From assembly GCF_002736205.1 (NCBI RefSeq), contig NZ_CP024091.1:2725555-2789554 (forward strand): a stretch of 64,000 nt of DNA. Direction: 5' to 3'. This DNA comes from Pedobacter ginsengisoli. Its GTDB lineage: Bacteria; Bacteroidota; Bacteroidia; Sphingobacteriales; Sphingobacteriaceae. Under the pieces are notes generated by a model. The model had not been told where the DNA came from. It ran no database searches and worked only from the letters and a program-made list of their open reading frames with translations. The stretch's first letter is position 1. Each line of letters starts with the position of its first letter. A program made the position numbers and the translations under genes. Below are positions 44,711 through 54,040 of this stretch, piece by piece.

Positions 44711-45160
44711 TTAAGCATCAGGAATCTCAGGTTCAACAAGTTTTATCAATTTATCCAAGGATTCCTGCCAACCTAAATAACACATTTCTGTGGGTATTAC
44801 TTCAGGTATACCTTCTTGTAGCACTTTAAGCTCAGCGCCACACAAAACCTTATTTAGCCATACGGTTGTTGTCATTTCTCCGGGCAAATTAGGGTCATCA
44901 AACTTATCCGTATACTTTATTAATTCATTCGGAACTATTTCAAGATATGTTCCTCCAAAAGAATGTTTATTCCCGGTACTGAAGTTAATAAAGGACATTT
45001 TAAACTTACCTCCTACCTTAAAATCCATTTGCTCTACTGTACATATAAAGCCATATGGTGGCAGCCATGTTGAATGTGCTATAGGATCTGCAAATGCCCG
45101 AAATACTTTTTCTGGACTTGCCTTAATAACGCGGTGTAAAGAAACTGAATTACTTTTCAT
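44711..45160 (-). CDS. SRPBCC (AHSA1-like) domain protein
   Basis: 149 residues: SLHRVIKASPEKVFRAFADPIAHSTWLPP at the start and GGTYLEIVPNELIKYTDKFDDPNLPGEMTTTVWLNK in the middle, the START-like AHSA1 pattern with a large ligand cavity. The C-terminus ends in CYLGWQESLDKLIKLVEPE, the usual GWxxxLxxL motif. Ligand unknown. 26 bases after the DoxX gene; likely in the operon divergent from the GlxA-type regulator. Confidence 0.88.
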   Translation of the reverse strand: MKSNSVSLHRVIKASPEKVFRAFADPIAHSTWLPPYGFICTVEQMDFKVGGKFKMSFINFSTGNKHSFGGTYLEIVPNELIKYTDKFDDPNLPGEMTTTVWLNKVLCGAELKVLQEGIPEVIPTEMCYLGWQESLDKLIKLVEPEIPDA

Positions 45161-45186
45161 TGTTATAAAATTTAATGGGTGATTAA

Positions 45187-45564
45187 TTAATTGCTATTAT
45201 TCTGAATTTTATTGTTATACCTGTAAGAAACAGCCAGAATACCTAATACGGCAAGTGGCATTATCATATAGCTGATGTTTTTATCAACGCATGCATGGCT
45301 GATGAAGGCAAAGATCAAACTAAATGTAAGCCCGGCATAAGCCCATTCTTTTAGCTTAACAGGTGTTTTAGGGAAAGAAATAGCTAAAACACCTAGTACT
45401 TTACAGATGATAAGTGCATAGGCAAAATAATCTGGATAGCCTAAAGGTTTTGTACCTGCATTTACATACTGGGGTGCAAATAGCATAGTTCCAAGCGGCA
45501 TTACTCCTTCCCAAAGTAGTATAATTCCCGTTGCCACCCAAAAAATTACTTTATTCTTCTTCAT
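45187..45564 (-). CDS. DoxX-like membrane protein
   Basis: 125 residues with four hydrophobic helices: VIFWVATGIILLWEG, YFAYALIICKVLGVLAISF, WAYAGLTFSLIFAFISHA and MIMPLAVLGILAVSYRY. The order and the short loop with KLKEWAYAGL are typical of DoxX-like proteins. No cofactor motifs. It lies between two SRPBCC genes; a joint small-molecule or detoxification role is guesswork. Confidence 0.85.
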   Translation of the reverse strand: MKKNKVIFWVATGIILLWEGVMPLGTMLFAPQYVNAGTKPLGYPDYFAYALIICKVLGVLAISFPKTPVKLKEWAYAGLTFSLIFAFISHACVDKNISYMIMPLAVLGILAVSYRYNNKIQNNSN

Positions 45565-45588
45565 AATAGTTAAAATAAGTAGGGTTAA

Positions 45589-46011
45589 TTAATTAGTTGA
45601 TTCAATATATTTCACAAAATTGTTTAAGATAGCTTGCCATCCTTGTTTCTGAAATTCAGGATCATTTTCTGTTTCAGCATCAAATGTGGTTGCTATGTTA
45701 GTTTTGCCATCTTCTTCTGTAAATAAAGTAGTAGCCTTTCTTCCGTCGCCCATGGTGTAAGTAATTTCCTTATATAAATCCACTTTATCATAAACGCCTT
45801 CAAAGTCAAAACCAAAGCTGCCATCTTTAGCTTCCATTCTATGTTTAAACTTACCACCTACTGTCAGATCGTTTTCACTACTTGGACTATGCCAACTTGG
45901 GTCAGCACTATTCCATTGCATAATATCGCTTGGTGTATTCCAAGCTTTCCAAACTTTTGCTACGGGAAGATTAGTTGCTGCTTCTACCGTAATTCTTGTT
46001 ACTTGCGCCAT
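45589..46011 (-). CDS. SRPBCC (AHSA1-like) domain protein
   Basis: 140 residues: ITVEAATNLPVAKVWKAWNTPSDIMQWN at the start, GGKFKHRMEAKDGSFGFDFEGVYDKVD in the middle and FQKQGWQAILNNFVKYIEST at the end, the AHSA1 family pattern. It is a paralogue of the SRPBCC gene two genes on. First gene of the minus-strand operon, starting 135 bases from the divergent GlxA-type regulator gene, which may control it. Confidence 0.88.
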   Translation of the reverse strand: MAQVTRITVEAATNLPVAKVWKAWNTPSDIMQWNSADPSWHSPSSENDLTVGGKFKHRMEAKDGSFGFDFEGVYDKVDLYKEITYTMGDGRKATTLFTEEDGKTNIATTFDAETENDPEFQKQGWQAILNNFVKYIESTN

Positions 46012-46038
46012 TGTTATCTTATGTTAAATTTTACTATT

Positions 46039-46046
46039 CAAAGATA
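46039..46046 (-). promoter_or_regulatory. Candidate -7 box (TATCTTTG) of the SRPBCC-DoxX operon
   Basis: The minus strand reads TATCTTTG, a TAnnTTTG match, 27 bases before the start codon of the first SRPBCC gene. Two TTTG tetramers lie upstream but at shorter spacing than the usual -33. Confidence 0.45.
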
Positions 46047-46146
46047 CACTAGCAAACAAAATCAGGGCTATTGCGAAAACGACAACTTTGGGGGCAAATT
46101 ATGACAAAATATTTTTTAGCTTAGTAATTATAATCAAATAATTGAT

Positions 46147-47124
46147 ATGCGAATTTCAGTCTTTGTGCCTGAGTATGGTGTAATTGAGGCAATTACACCT
46201 CCTTTTAGAAGCTTCCATACTGCTAATGAGTTTTTAACTACATTTGGTAAAAAACCCATTTTCAAGGTAGAGTACGTTGGTTTAAATGATTATGTACCAG
46301 CCAATAATGGAGAGTACACAATTAAAACCAATAGGCTACTCAAAGATGTTAGTGAAACGGACTTACTAATTATACCTCCTACATTTGGCGATACTACCAA
46401 AGGAATACAGGCCAATGCAGAGGCTATTCCTTATTTTAAAAAGCTGTATAAAAATGGTTGTAGTCTAGCCAGCTTGTGTATTGGTGCTTTCCTTTTAGCT
46501 GAAACAGGCTTACTGAATGGTAAAAAATGTTCTACACATTGGGCTTACATTAGTGATTTTAAAGAAAGATATCCTGAGGTGGAAGTAGAGGATGGAGCCA
46601 TAATAACAGAACACGACAATATTTACAGCAGTGGTGGTGCAAGTAGTTTATGGAATTTAATACTATACCTTATTGAAAAGTTTTCTGATAGGGAAACAGC
46701 AGTTATGATTTCGAAATATTTTGCTTTAGATATTGGCAGAGATAGCCAATCTCAATTTGCCATATTCAAAGGTCAAAGAAACCATGGGGATGCAGAAATT
46801 CAAAAGGTACAGGATCATATTGAAAAGCATTTTGAAGATAAAATAACGATAGAAACGTTAGCAAATTTAATTAATACGGGCCGTAGAACATTTGAAAGAC
46901 GATTTAAAGAGGCTACCAACAACACATCTATAGAGTATATACAAAGAGTAAGAATTGAAGCTGCTAAAAAGTTTTTTGAAGCATCAAGAAGAAATATATC
47001 AGAAATCATGTTTGATGTGGGCTATACCGATACAAAAGCATTTAGAGATACATTTAAAAAGATTACAGGACTTACCCCAATTGAGTATAGAAATAAGTTT
47101 GCAAAGATAGCTTACGAGGTATAA
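46147..47124 (+). CDS. GlxA-type transcriptional regulator (DJ-1/PfpI domain + AraC helix-turn-helix)
   Basis: 325 residues. The N-terminal ~190 form a DJ-1/PfpI domain with the elbow Cys111 in LASLCIGAFLLAETGLLNGK. The C-terminal ~100 form an AraC DNA-binding domain (HIEKHFEDKITIETLANLINTGRRTFERRFKEAT, then IRRNISEIMFDVGYTDTKAFRDTFKKITGLTPIEYRNKF-type region). Such regulators sense small molecules and activate nearby genes. It is divergent from the SRPBCC-DoxX operon across 135 bases and its end overlaps the convergent permease gene by 13 bases. Effector unknown. Confidence 0.9.
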   Translation: MRISVFVPEYGVIEAITPPFRSFHTANEFLTTFGKKPIFKVEYVGLNDYVPANNGEYTIKTNRLLKDVSETDLLIIPPTFGDTTKGIQANAEAIPYFKKLYKNGCSLASLCIGAFLLAETGLLNGKKCSTHWAYISDFKERYPEVEVEDGAIITEHDNIYSSGGASSLWNLILYLIEKFSDRETAVMISKYFALDIGRDSQSQFAIFKGQRNHGDAEIQKVQDHIEKHFEDKITIETLANLINTGRRTFERRFKEATNNTSIEYIQRVRIEAAKKFFEASRRNISEIMFDVGYTDTKAFRDTFKKITGLTPIEYRNKFAKIAYEV

Positions 47125-47843
47125 GTACTGATAATCAAAATTAGGCTAATCACTATAAGCCCGCAATAAACATACTTAAAAAAGGATCCATCTTTCAATT
47201 GATGATTTAAATATCTCCCTAAAAATATGGCGGGCATAGCTGTGATTATCGAAATAAGAAAATAAGTATTCACTTGTGAGGTGACAAGCCCTTTGGCATA
47301 ATATCCTATGATACTAATAAGACTTACCGGTAAAAAGTAGGCTTGTAATGTGGCTCTGAAATATTTTGGGTCCCATTGTCTTAAATTCCCGTATACAACC
47401 AATGGCGGACCATTTAAACCATAAGCTCCACCAAATATTCCAGATAAGAAGCCACAAACAAAAAGCCAGAACTTGTTATCTTCATTTAATGTTTTATTGC
47501 TATTAAATTGAAGCGAATACAAGGAATATATTATAATCAATATTCCAAGGCCAATTTTTACCAGTACTTCATTTCCATACATCAGAATCATAATGCCAAT
47601 AGGTACTCCAAGTGCGGCATAAAAAATCAACCATTTAGCACTGTAAAAATGGATCTTCTTATGGTCTTGTATCACAATAATAAGTGCAATAATCACGGAC
47701 AGCATTACGGACAATGGAACTGCAATATCTACCGGCAGGAAAAAAAGAAAAAGCGGAACGGCGACCAGTGACTCACCAAATCCCAAAGTTGAACGTACTA
47801 AAGATGCTATGAAACTAATTATAAGGATAAATAAAATTGTCAA
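47112..47843 (-). CDS. TauE/SafE-family membrane permease
   Basis: 243 residues with seven to eight hydrophobic helices. The family's repeated motif is seen twice: LGFGESLVAVPLFLFFLP near the start, and GFLSGIFGGAYGLNGPPLVVYG in the middle. TauE/SafE proteins export sulfite, sulfonates or organic acids across the inner membrane. Substrate unassigned. It stands alone and converges with the GlxA-type gene, overlapping it by 13 bases. Confidence 0.9.
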   Translation of the reverse strand: MTILFILIISFIASLVRSTLGFGESLVAVPLFLFFLPVDIAVPLSVMLSVIIALIIVIQDHKKIHFYSAKWLIFYAALGVPIGIMILMYGNEVLVKIGLGILIIIYSLYSLQFNSNKTLNEDNKFWLFVCGFLSGIFGGAYGLNGPPLVVYGNLRQWDPKYFRATLQAYFLPVSLISIIGYYAKGLVTSQVNTYFLISIITAMPAIFLGRYLNHQLKDGSFFKYVYCGLIVISLILIISTYTS

Positions 47844-47917
47844 TACGGAATATGTTTTTGATTGCTTTTCGAAAACCCAAATTTACAAAAATTGCTGATG
47901 GTATAGTGATAAACAAG

Positions 47918-48097
47918 CTATTTCCCTTTCTTTTTAGGCATTTTAGCCCCTTCCTTTCTTGCTTCTGATAATCCAATCGCAATAGCCTGCTTCTTAGAAG
48001 TTACCTTTTTCCCACTTCCTGATCTCAGTTTTCCTTCTTTCATCTCATGCATTGTTTTTTCAACCTTTTCTGATGCTTTTTCTGAATACTTTGCCAT
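47918..48097 (-). CDS. DUF6496 family small basic protein
   Basis: 59 codons (ATG 48097, TAG 47918). MAKYSEKASEKVEKTMHEMK is followed by a glycine/lysine stretch and by KKQAIAIGLSEARKEGAK, the recognisable DUF6496 core, and a Lys-rich tail. It resembles plasmid/stress-associated small basic proteins of unknown role. The gene is real by family likeness despite its size. A strong hairpin lies just before the start codon. Confidence 0.85.
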   Translation of the reverse strand: MAKYSEKASEKVEKTMHEMKEGKLRSGSGKKVTSKKQAIAIGLSEARKEGAKMPKKKGK

Positions 48098-48458
48098 AAT
48101 AATAAGTTTAAAGGAGGCTAGCGATATCCTCCTTACTTGTGAAACAATGCTGCTCTCATAAAAGAACTTTTAAATAGAATAAAATCAACACACAGAAAAT
48201 CAAATTGTTTAAAATAATGAAAACCCAATTATTTACTTGAAAAATAAGTCAAAACAAATTTGCCTTTGGACCGTTATACAAATACCAAAGGAGATCGCAA
48301 AATTTTCTCCATAAAAATCTTCTGTTTCTGAAGTGTTTTCAGAACAATCCGCGAGGGGCCTGAATAAAGTGCAAAAGCAAGCAGACTATTATTAAATCGA
48401 ATCTTCGATCTCCAGTAATGGCTAAAGCTCGTTTGACCTGATTCATAAAAGAGCTGTT
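48098..48458. other. Gene-free gap with a hairpin next to the DUF6496 start
   Basis: AAGGAGG (48111-48117) and CCTCCTT (48128-48134) form a 7-bp perfect stem 14 bases upstream of the DUF6496 ATG. It would mask or mimic a ribosome-binding site. No other gene, promoter consensus or RNA is seen in the rest of the gap. An imperfect CCTTTGG/CCAAAGG inverted pair lies around 48270-48295. Confidence 0.4.
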
Positions 48459-48852
48459 ATGCATAAAATTCTTATTCAGGAAGCCGATGCATCCATCAGG
48501 GATGTCTTGAGCTTGTCCCTCAAAGCCGATGGCTTTGAGGGAACTTTGATTAAAAACTGTAATGAAAAATTGTTAAATCTGGTAGCATTTGTAAGACCAT
48601 ATCTATTGGTTTTAGATTTTAAACTTAAAGGGGCCGACAACATACTTATCTGTCAGTGAATTAAACCTGCCTATCCAAAACTCCCTATTTTAGCAATCAG
48701 CTGTAATTATAATATTCATAACGTTTATGCTGGTTTATGGTTTTGACGGCTACATAACTAAACCATTTGATCTGGATACACTCTGTCATATTCTCAGGTC
48801 CCATATTGCAAGCCTTAATTCATATCCTGATCAATTATCTGTCCTTAATTAA
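48459..48852 (+). pseudogene. Degraded single-domain response regulator
   Basis: The frame starts MHKILIQEADASIRDVLSLSLKADGFEG, the receiver start, and reads LLVLDFKLKGADNILICQ (Asp in the acceptor place) before a TGA at 48657. In the same frame it continues IKPAYPKLPILAISCNYNIHNVYAG, the middle of the receiver. A one-base insertion (TTTA near 48733-48736) shifts to the frame with GFDGYITKPFDLDTLCHILRSHI, carrying the conserved Lys-Pro of the receiver, and it stops at 48852. So one nonsense codon and one frameshift kill the gene. It lies next to, and on the opposite strand from, a kinase gene. Confidence 0.8.
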
Positions 48853-48930
48853 CACCTTAAAAAAATCAACCAGTTGAGGTAAACATTACGCGCGCTTTAC
48901 AAGTCTTAGCAGGAACCTGGATAATATGAA

Positions 48931-50241
48931 TTATTCCTCTCTACCAGGTATGACGATTTTAAATTCTGTCCATTCTCCAATAGTTTGCAAAGAAAATTTA
49001 AAATTATGATTATAGAGTATTTCTCTCGTTAACATCAGTCCAATACCCTGCCCGTTTTTTGTCGTACTAAAGAATGGGGAGAAAAGCTTCCGGCTCACCT
49101 CATTTGAAATTCCGGGTCCGGTATTGGAAATTGAAATCATCTGCTCAGCAAATAACGTTTTAATCCGTATGGTCCCCAGCTGATCTGCAGCCTCAATTGC
49201 ATTTTTCAGTATATTAATAAAAACTTGTTCTAACTGTTGGGCATCCGCAAAGCTTTCAAATACAAGCACATCCAGATCCCATAACCAGTTCAACTGTTTT
49301 TTCTTCGCGCCTGCTTCCATAAGCAAAACAACAGATCGAAGCAAGGAGACCAATTCAATAGTATGCTTAATTGGCTCCGGAACACGTACGACTCTGGCAA
49401 AATTTGACATCAGTTCACTCAAACCGTGGTTGCGGTTAATAGAAGTGTTTAAGGCCGCCATATAATCTTCCTGATCTTCCTCGTTCAGCTGGCACTTATA
49501 ATTTAAACAACTGTTCAGCATTGAATTGATGGCACCGATCGAATTGTTCACCTCATGAGACATCATCTTTATCACCTTCTCGTAAGCATTTTTTTCCTTT
49601 AGATAAATCTCACTGGTTAACTCTTCAATTGTAATAAATGCCCGGGAATATCCCAGGTCTGTAAAGGTTGCACTGTGGCATTTGTAAGATTTTATACCAT
49701 CCAGGTTAACTACTTTTGCTTCATTTACTTCTAACATTGTTAGTTCCTCAGCAAGTCTTCCGCCGATCTGACCAAGGGATTTTCTTAGAACCTCATCTGG
49801 CTTCATGTCAAATATACTTGCTGCAGCGGGATTTATAGCAGAGATAAGTCCATCAAAATCGAATATGATAATCCCGGAAGGAGATGCCTCAATCAGTTTT
49901 CCCAGAAAAGAACTTTTTTCCGCCTGTAATAAGCGCTCATGTCGCAACTGCTGGATCATCAGGTTGTAGACATGAATAAGTTCATCCGTTTCCGGGTGAC
50001 CAATTTCGCTTAACCGCGCACTAAAATCCTTGTCTTTCAAGGTTTCAATTCCTGAGGAAATGGTATCGAAAGTCCTGCTTATCGACTGATAGAGCCAATA
50101 AGAAAGCAAAAATGAAACAAAAAGCACGGCTTCTCCGATAAAAAATGCAGTGCGATCTGCCGTATAAAGTTTAGTGAGTAGATAGATAAATACCGCATGA
50201 ACTGCAACTACTACCAGTAAGACTTTAGTTTTGAGTTTCAT
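48931..50241 (-). CDS. NtrB-like PAS sensor histidine kinase of the efflux operon
   Basis: 436 residues. Two N-terminal membrane helices with almost no periplasmic loop, then HAMP-like (FDTISSGIETLKDKDFSARL), PAS (LIEASPSGIIIFDFDGLISAINPAAASIF), HisKA with His in MMSHEVNNSIGAINS (the NtrB/AtoS-like variant), and HATPase with FINILKNAIEAAD, NTGPGIS and GQGIGLML. Its start overlaps the regulator gene by 17 bases. The short sensor loop suggests it senses membrane or cytoplasmic signals. Partner: the regulator gene directly upstream. Confidence 0.92.
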   Translation of the reverse strand: MKLKTKVLLVVVAVHAVFIYLLTKLYTADRTAFFIGEAVLFVSFLLSYWLYQSISRTFDTISSGIETLKDKDFSARLSEIGHPETDELIHVYNLMIQQLRHERLLQAEKSSFLGKLIEASPSGIIIFDFDGLISAINPAAASIFDMKPDEVLRKSLGQIGGRLAEELTMLEVNEAKVVNLDGIKSYKCHSATFTDLGYSRAFITIEELTSEIYLKEKNAYEKVIKMMSHEVNNSIGAINSMLNSCLNYKCQLNEEDQEDYMAALNTSINRNHGLSELMSNFARVVRVPEPIKHTIELVSLLRSVVLLMEAGAKKKQLNWLWDLDVLVFESFADAQQLEQVFINILKNAIEAADQLGTIRIKTLFAEQMISISNTGPGISNEVSRKLFSPFFSTTKNGQGIGLMLTREILYNHNFKFSLQTIGEWTEFKIVIPGREE

Positions 50242-51601
50242 AGGGAATATGATATTTTTCCAGTTTGCGATATAACGTTCCCCTGCTTAAACCCAGTGCT
50301 TTAGCCACCCTACTGATGTTGTTTTGATGAAAATCCATTGCATTCCTGATCATGGAAAGCTCCATTTCATCAATCGACAATGTCCCTACAGCTGGCAAGG
50401 TCTTGGGCGCATTTGATAGTCTTTGCACTTCCAAGTGCTGTTCAAAATCTTTGATATCAAGGTCATCCCCTTCGCTGAGCAATACTGTACGTTCAATCAG
50501 GTTTTTAAGTTCTCTGATATTGCCAGGGAGTGAAAGTGATTTCAACCAGTTCGAGGCTTTGTTATTAATTTGCAACCTGGGTCGTTGATAAATTTCCTTA
50601 AGATTACGAAGAAAGTAATTGGCCAGAATCGGAATATCTTCTGCACGTTCCCGCAGAGGTGGTAAACGAATAATGATCAGGTTGATGCGGTAGTAAAGGT
50701 CTTCTCTAAAATTTCCCGCAACGATCATCTCCCGCAGATCACGGTTAGTTGCACAAACTACACGAAAATCCACCGCCCGGGTCCGGCTATCGCCCAGCAC
50801 CTCGTATTTGCGGTCTTGTAATACCCGTAACAATTTCACCTGACTGTTTAAGTCCAAATCCCCTATTTCATCTAAAAAAATCGTGCCTTTGTCGGCCAGC
50901 TCAAAACGGCCTACCCTATCATTGCGGGCATCGGTAAAAGCACCGCGTTTATGACCGAACATCTCACTTTCAAACAAGCTGGCAGAGATACCTCCAAGGT
51001 TAACCTTAACAAAGGGCTTATTCCTGCGGGAACTGTTCTGGTGAATGGCTTCAGCGATAAGCTCCTTCCCGGTGCCACTTTCTCCGATAATCAGTACTGA
51101 TGCGTCAGTACCAGCAACCCTCGCGATGGTCTGGAGGATATCTAAAAGCCGTGGGTCTTCTCCGACAATATTTTCAAAACCATATTTATCATTCAGTTTT
51201 TTCCGGTTCATTGCACCCGGGCTATCCTCTTCGGTAGATAAATCCAGGGCTGTTCTTAAGGCACGCATCAGGTGGTCATTATCCCATGGCTTATTGATGA
51301 AATCTGCCGCCCCTAGTTTCATCCCCTCAACTGCTAGTTTAATCGAGCCCCAGCCAGTCATTAAAATGACTGGCAACAATGGCCTTGATTTTTTAATCTG
51401 CTGGAGCATCGCCAATCCGTCTTCTCCCGAGGTTTCCATAGAGAAATTCATGTCCAGCAGTACCGCAACTATTGGTTTTTCCTTAAGATATTCGAGAGCC
51501 TCTTCCCGGCCATTTGCCTTGATGGACTTGAATCCGTTCTGTTTCAACAACAGGCTCAATGAAGCACATACCGCAATATCATCATCAATAATCAAAATCA
51601 T
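50225..51601 (-). CDS. Sigma-54-type response regulator (NtrC family) of the efflux operon
   Basis: 458 residues: receiver about 1-120 (acceptor Asp in VLLDMNFSM, Lys in INKPWDN), AAA+ with Walker A GESGTGKE, Walker B TIFLDEIGDL, and a C-terminal Fis helix-turn-helix (NNISRVAKALGLSRGTLYRKLEKY). The sigma-54 contact loop reads GAFTDA in place of GAFTGA; the Gly-to-Asp form may change sigma-54 coupling. It lies 18 bases after the last permease gene and overlaps the kinase gene, so the two-component system is part of the transporter transcript. Confidence 0.92.
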   Translation of the reverse strand: MILIIDDDIAVCASLSLLLKQNGFKSIKANGREEALEYLKEKPIVAVLLDMNFSMETSGEDGLAMLQQIKKSRPLLPVILMTGWGSIKLAVEGMKLGAADFINKPWDNDHLMRALRTALDLSTEEDSPGAMNRKKLNDKYGFENIVGEDPRLLDILQTIARVAGTDASVLIIGESGTGKELIAEAIHQNSSRRNKPFVKVNLGGISASLFESEMFGHKRGAFTDARNDRVGRFELADKGTIFLDEIGDLDLNSQVKLLRVLQDRKYEVLGDSRTRAVDFRVVCATNRDLREMIVAGNFREDLYYRINLIIIRLPPLRERAEDIPILANYFLRNLKEIYQRPRLQINNKASNWLKSLSLPGNIRELKNLIERTVLLSEGDDLDIKDFEQHLEVQRLSNAPKTLPAVGTLSIDEMELSMIRNAMDFHQNNISRVAKALGLSRGTLYRKLEKYHIPYETQN

Positions 51602-51619
51602 AGGAACAAATTAATAAGT

Positions 51620-52774
51620 TTATTCTTCATGTAAAGCATCCGAAGGATTAAGCCGCGCTGCTTTCAGGCTCGGATAGAAAGCACAACTAAGCATCAGCAA
51701 ATACAAAAATAACGCAGACCCTAAAATACTTAAAGTTCCATAATAGAGGTCTAAGTATTGCATAATTAATAGCTGACCCGCGATTAGCACACCCGGTAAA
51801 ATACCTAAGGTTGTCAGTACCATTGCTTCCAGGAGAAATTGTTTCAATACATCCCCCGGACTTGCCCCCATAGTAACCCGCAGGCCAACTTCGGCTTTAC
51901 GTTTTGAAAGATTATAACTAAATACCCCCGAGATCCCCAGAAAGACATTGATCAGCAAAAATGCGAACACCAACAAGGTGATACTCAACTGAATGTAATC
52001 TGTTTTCTGTGCATATTTTTTGACCAGGGTTAAAGAGATATTCTGCTTAATCAGGATTTGAGAAGCGTCAACCGAGTTGACGGATTTCCTGATCTGTTCC
52101 TCCAGTAGTTTGAAGTTGTCTGTGTTTTTTGATTTCAGTAAATAAGTTGTTGCAGCTGTTTTCAACGGGACAAAAAAACCCGGAACCTGATCGGCTCCTG
52201 TATTTTCTCTCAAAGCTTCTGATACCCCTACGATCCGTGCGGATTTGCCCCCGATCAAAATTGTTTTTCCAATAGGGTTTCCCTCCGTGAAATCGCGTTC
52301 AGCCAGATCTTTAGTTATGACAACGGGAATCATATTTAATACCTCATCCTTAGCCGTAAACCATCGTCCCTCAACTAATTTAATACCCAGCACCTTCTGA
52401 TAATCCTCATCTACTTCAAACTCCAGGGCTTTGCTGGTTTGTTTGTTGTAGGTGATCTTTTCTTCACTACCCCATTGTAGAAAGGGAATTAACTGAGCAC
52501 CGCTTACCAGTTCGACCTCTTTAAAGGCCTGTAACTTTTGCTTAATCAGTGTGCTATAGGTCAGTTTCTTTTCCTCGGGCATCTGCTGAAAATCAAGTGA
52601 GACCAGCCAGGCATCCTCATACTGATAACCCAGTGGCCTGAAATAGTTACCTAACTTCTTCAAATTCAACCCCAAACACAGAAACAAGGCAGTAAAGGTG
52701 ACAAACAATTGCAGTAACAGGAAGAAATTCGCTTTTTTCCTATGTATGATCATTTTAAACAAGTGCATAATCAT
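51620..52774 (-). CDS. FtsX/MacB-type ABC transporter permease
   Basis: 384 residues. An N-terminal helix, a large periplasmic MacB-PCD-like domain (about 40-245) and three C-terminal helices with the FtsX motif KRKAEVGLRVTMGASPGDVLKQFLLEAMVL. The gene overlaps the next permease gene by 4 bases. The two permeases (384 and 416 residues) form a heterodimer with the ATPase. Exports of small molecules or peptides out of the inner membrane are typical. Confidence 0.9.
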   Translation of the reverse strand: MIMHLFKMIIHRKKANFFLLLQLFVTFTALFLCLGLNLKKLGNYFRPLGYQYEDAWLVSLDFQQMPEEKKLTYSTLIKQKLQAFKEVELVSGAQLIPFLQWGSEEKITYNKQTSKALEFEVDEDYQKVLGIKLVEGRWFTAKDEVLNMIPVVITKDLAERDFTEGNPIGKTILIGGKSARIVGVSEALRENTGADQVPGFFVPLKTAATTYLLKSKNTDNFKLLEEQIRKSVNSVDASQILIKQNISLTLVKKYAQKTDYIQLSITLLVFAFLLINVFLGISGVFSYNLSKRKAEVGLRVTMGASPGDVLKQFLLEAMVLTTLGILPGVLIAGQLLIMQYLDLYYGTLSILGSALFLYLLMLSCAFYPSLKAARLNPSDALHEE

Positions 52775-54021
52775 AAGTTATTCCCTCCTTTCAATGCATA
52801 AATAACATCCATTCGGGACATTTTCCAGGCTGGATAAATCCCGGAGACCAATCCTAGTAACAGGCAACTGAAAAGACAGAAGCCAAATACCCGCCAGCTG
52901 ATGACAAAACTGTCGGTAGGCATTTTAAATAAAGGGTCGAAAGTATTAATAAACTGCACCAATAACTGTGAAGCGTAAACAGATAAACCAAGCCCAATCA
53001 ATCCACCTATTAGGGTGATGATAATGTTTTCAGTCACCAGCTGACCTATCAAGGTACCTGAAGTAGCTCCAAACGATTTACGGATGCCAATTTCTTCTGC
53101 CCGTTCACCGATACGCGTAACATTGATGTTCACCAGACTAATCGCGGGGATTAACAGGAAAAGAATCAGGACAATGCTGATGATGATTGCGGTCTTTCCA
53201 TACTCGGGTTCATCATCGTTAAAAGAGCTGCTTTTAGCGAATTGTTCCAATGCGCTGAATGCATGCACCTTTACCGAATCTGCACCTGAAACCGGGTTCA
53301 CCTTTTTCAAAAGTCCTCTCAACTCTGCACGCACCTTTTTCAAGTCATTCGTTTTTGCCAGCAGCATTGCATTATAAGTGCCCTCCAATGCCTTATCCGT
53401 TCGTTGGATATTGATATCCGTAGTATAAGGAACATAAACATCAGCATAAATTCTGCTGAAAGGCGTTGAGGGCTTTACCACGCCTATAACCTGGTAAGAA
53501 ATTCCCTGTATAGGAAACGTCTTACCCAAGGCAGCGCCATCCTTAAAGAAATAGCTCTTTGTCTTTTCATTGATCACTGCAACCCGCGCCCCTTTTCTAA
53601 CCTCATTGCCATGGAAAGGTTTTCCTTCCAAAAAATCAAAATCAGTAATCTTCCAGAAATTTTCATCGGAAAACTTGAGCACGTGGCCGGCAGTTTTTCC
53701 ATTAAGGAAAGAAATAAATTCCCTGGTCGTAAAATACGAAATGAACTCGGTGCTTTCTAAATTGTGTATGTTTTTTTGAAGAAAGTTGATACTGGGTACA
53801 GCATCTGTTTTTTTACCGCCCTTATATACCGATACCTTATCTAGTATCAGGGTTCTTTCCCTACGGACTTCCGGTGGATTGGCACTTACAATCTGATCGA
53901 GAAAGGACGCAAATACCGTGATCACCATAATTGTCAGGCTAATTCCTATCAGGGTAAGTGCTGTATAATACTTCTTGCGAAGCATCACTTTAAAAGTGAG
54001 TTTTATATAATTTTTTAACAT
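52771..54021 (-). CDS. FtsX/MacB-type ABC transporter permease
   Basis: 416 residues with the same layout: N-terminal helix (YYTALTLIGISLTIMVITVFA), periplasmic domain to about 285, and FtsX signature GERAEEIGIRKSFGATSGTLIGQLVTENIIITLIGG, ending in MDVIYALKGG. Paralogue of the neighbouring permease. It starts 19 bases after the ATPase stop. Confidence 0.91.
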   Translation of the reverse strand: MLKNYIKLTFKVMLRKKYYTALTLIGISLTIMVITVFASFLDQIVSANPPEVRRERTLILDKVSVYKGGKKTDAVPSINFLQKNIHNLESTEFISYFTTREFISFLNGKTAGHVLKFSDENFWKITDFDFLEGKPFHGNEVRKGARVAVINEKTKSYFFKDGAALGKTFPIQGISYQVIGVVKPSTPFSRIYADVYVPYTTDINIQRTDKALEGTYNAMLLAKTNDLKKVRAELRGLLKKVNPVSGADSVKVHAFSALEQFAKSSSFNDDEPEYGKTAIIISIVLILFLLIPAISLVNINVTRIGERAEEIGIRKSFGATSGTLIGQLVTENIIITLIGGLIGLGLSVYASQLLVQFINTFDPLFKMPTDSFVISWRVFGFCLFSCLLLGLVSGIYPAWKMSRMDVIYALKGGNNL

Positions 54022-54040
54022 GATTTCTGGGTTATACCGG

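Noticed and set aside
51045..51614. 189-codon plus-strand frame opposite the NtrC-type regulator
   Set aside because: Antisense to an intact conserved gene; serine-rich composition typical of a shadow frame.
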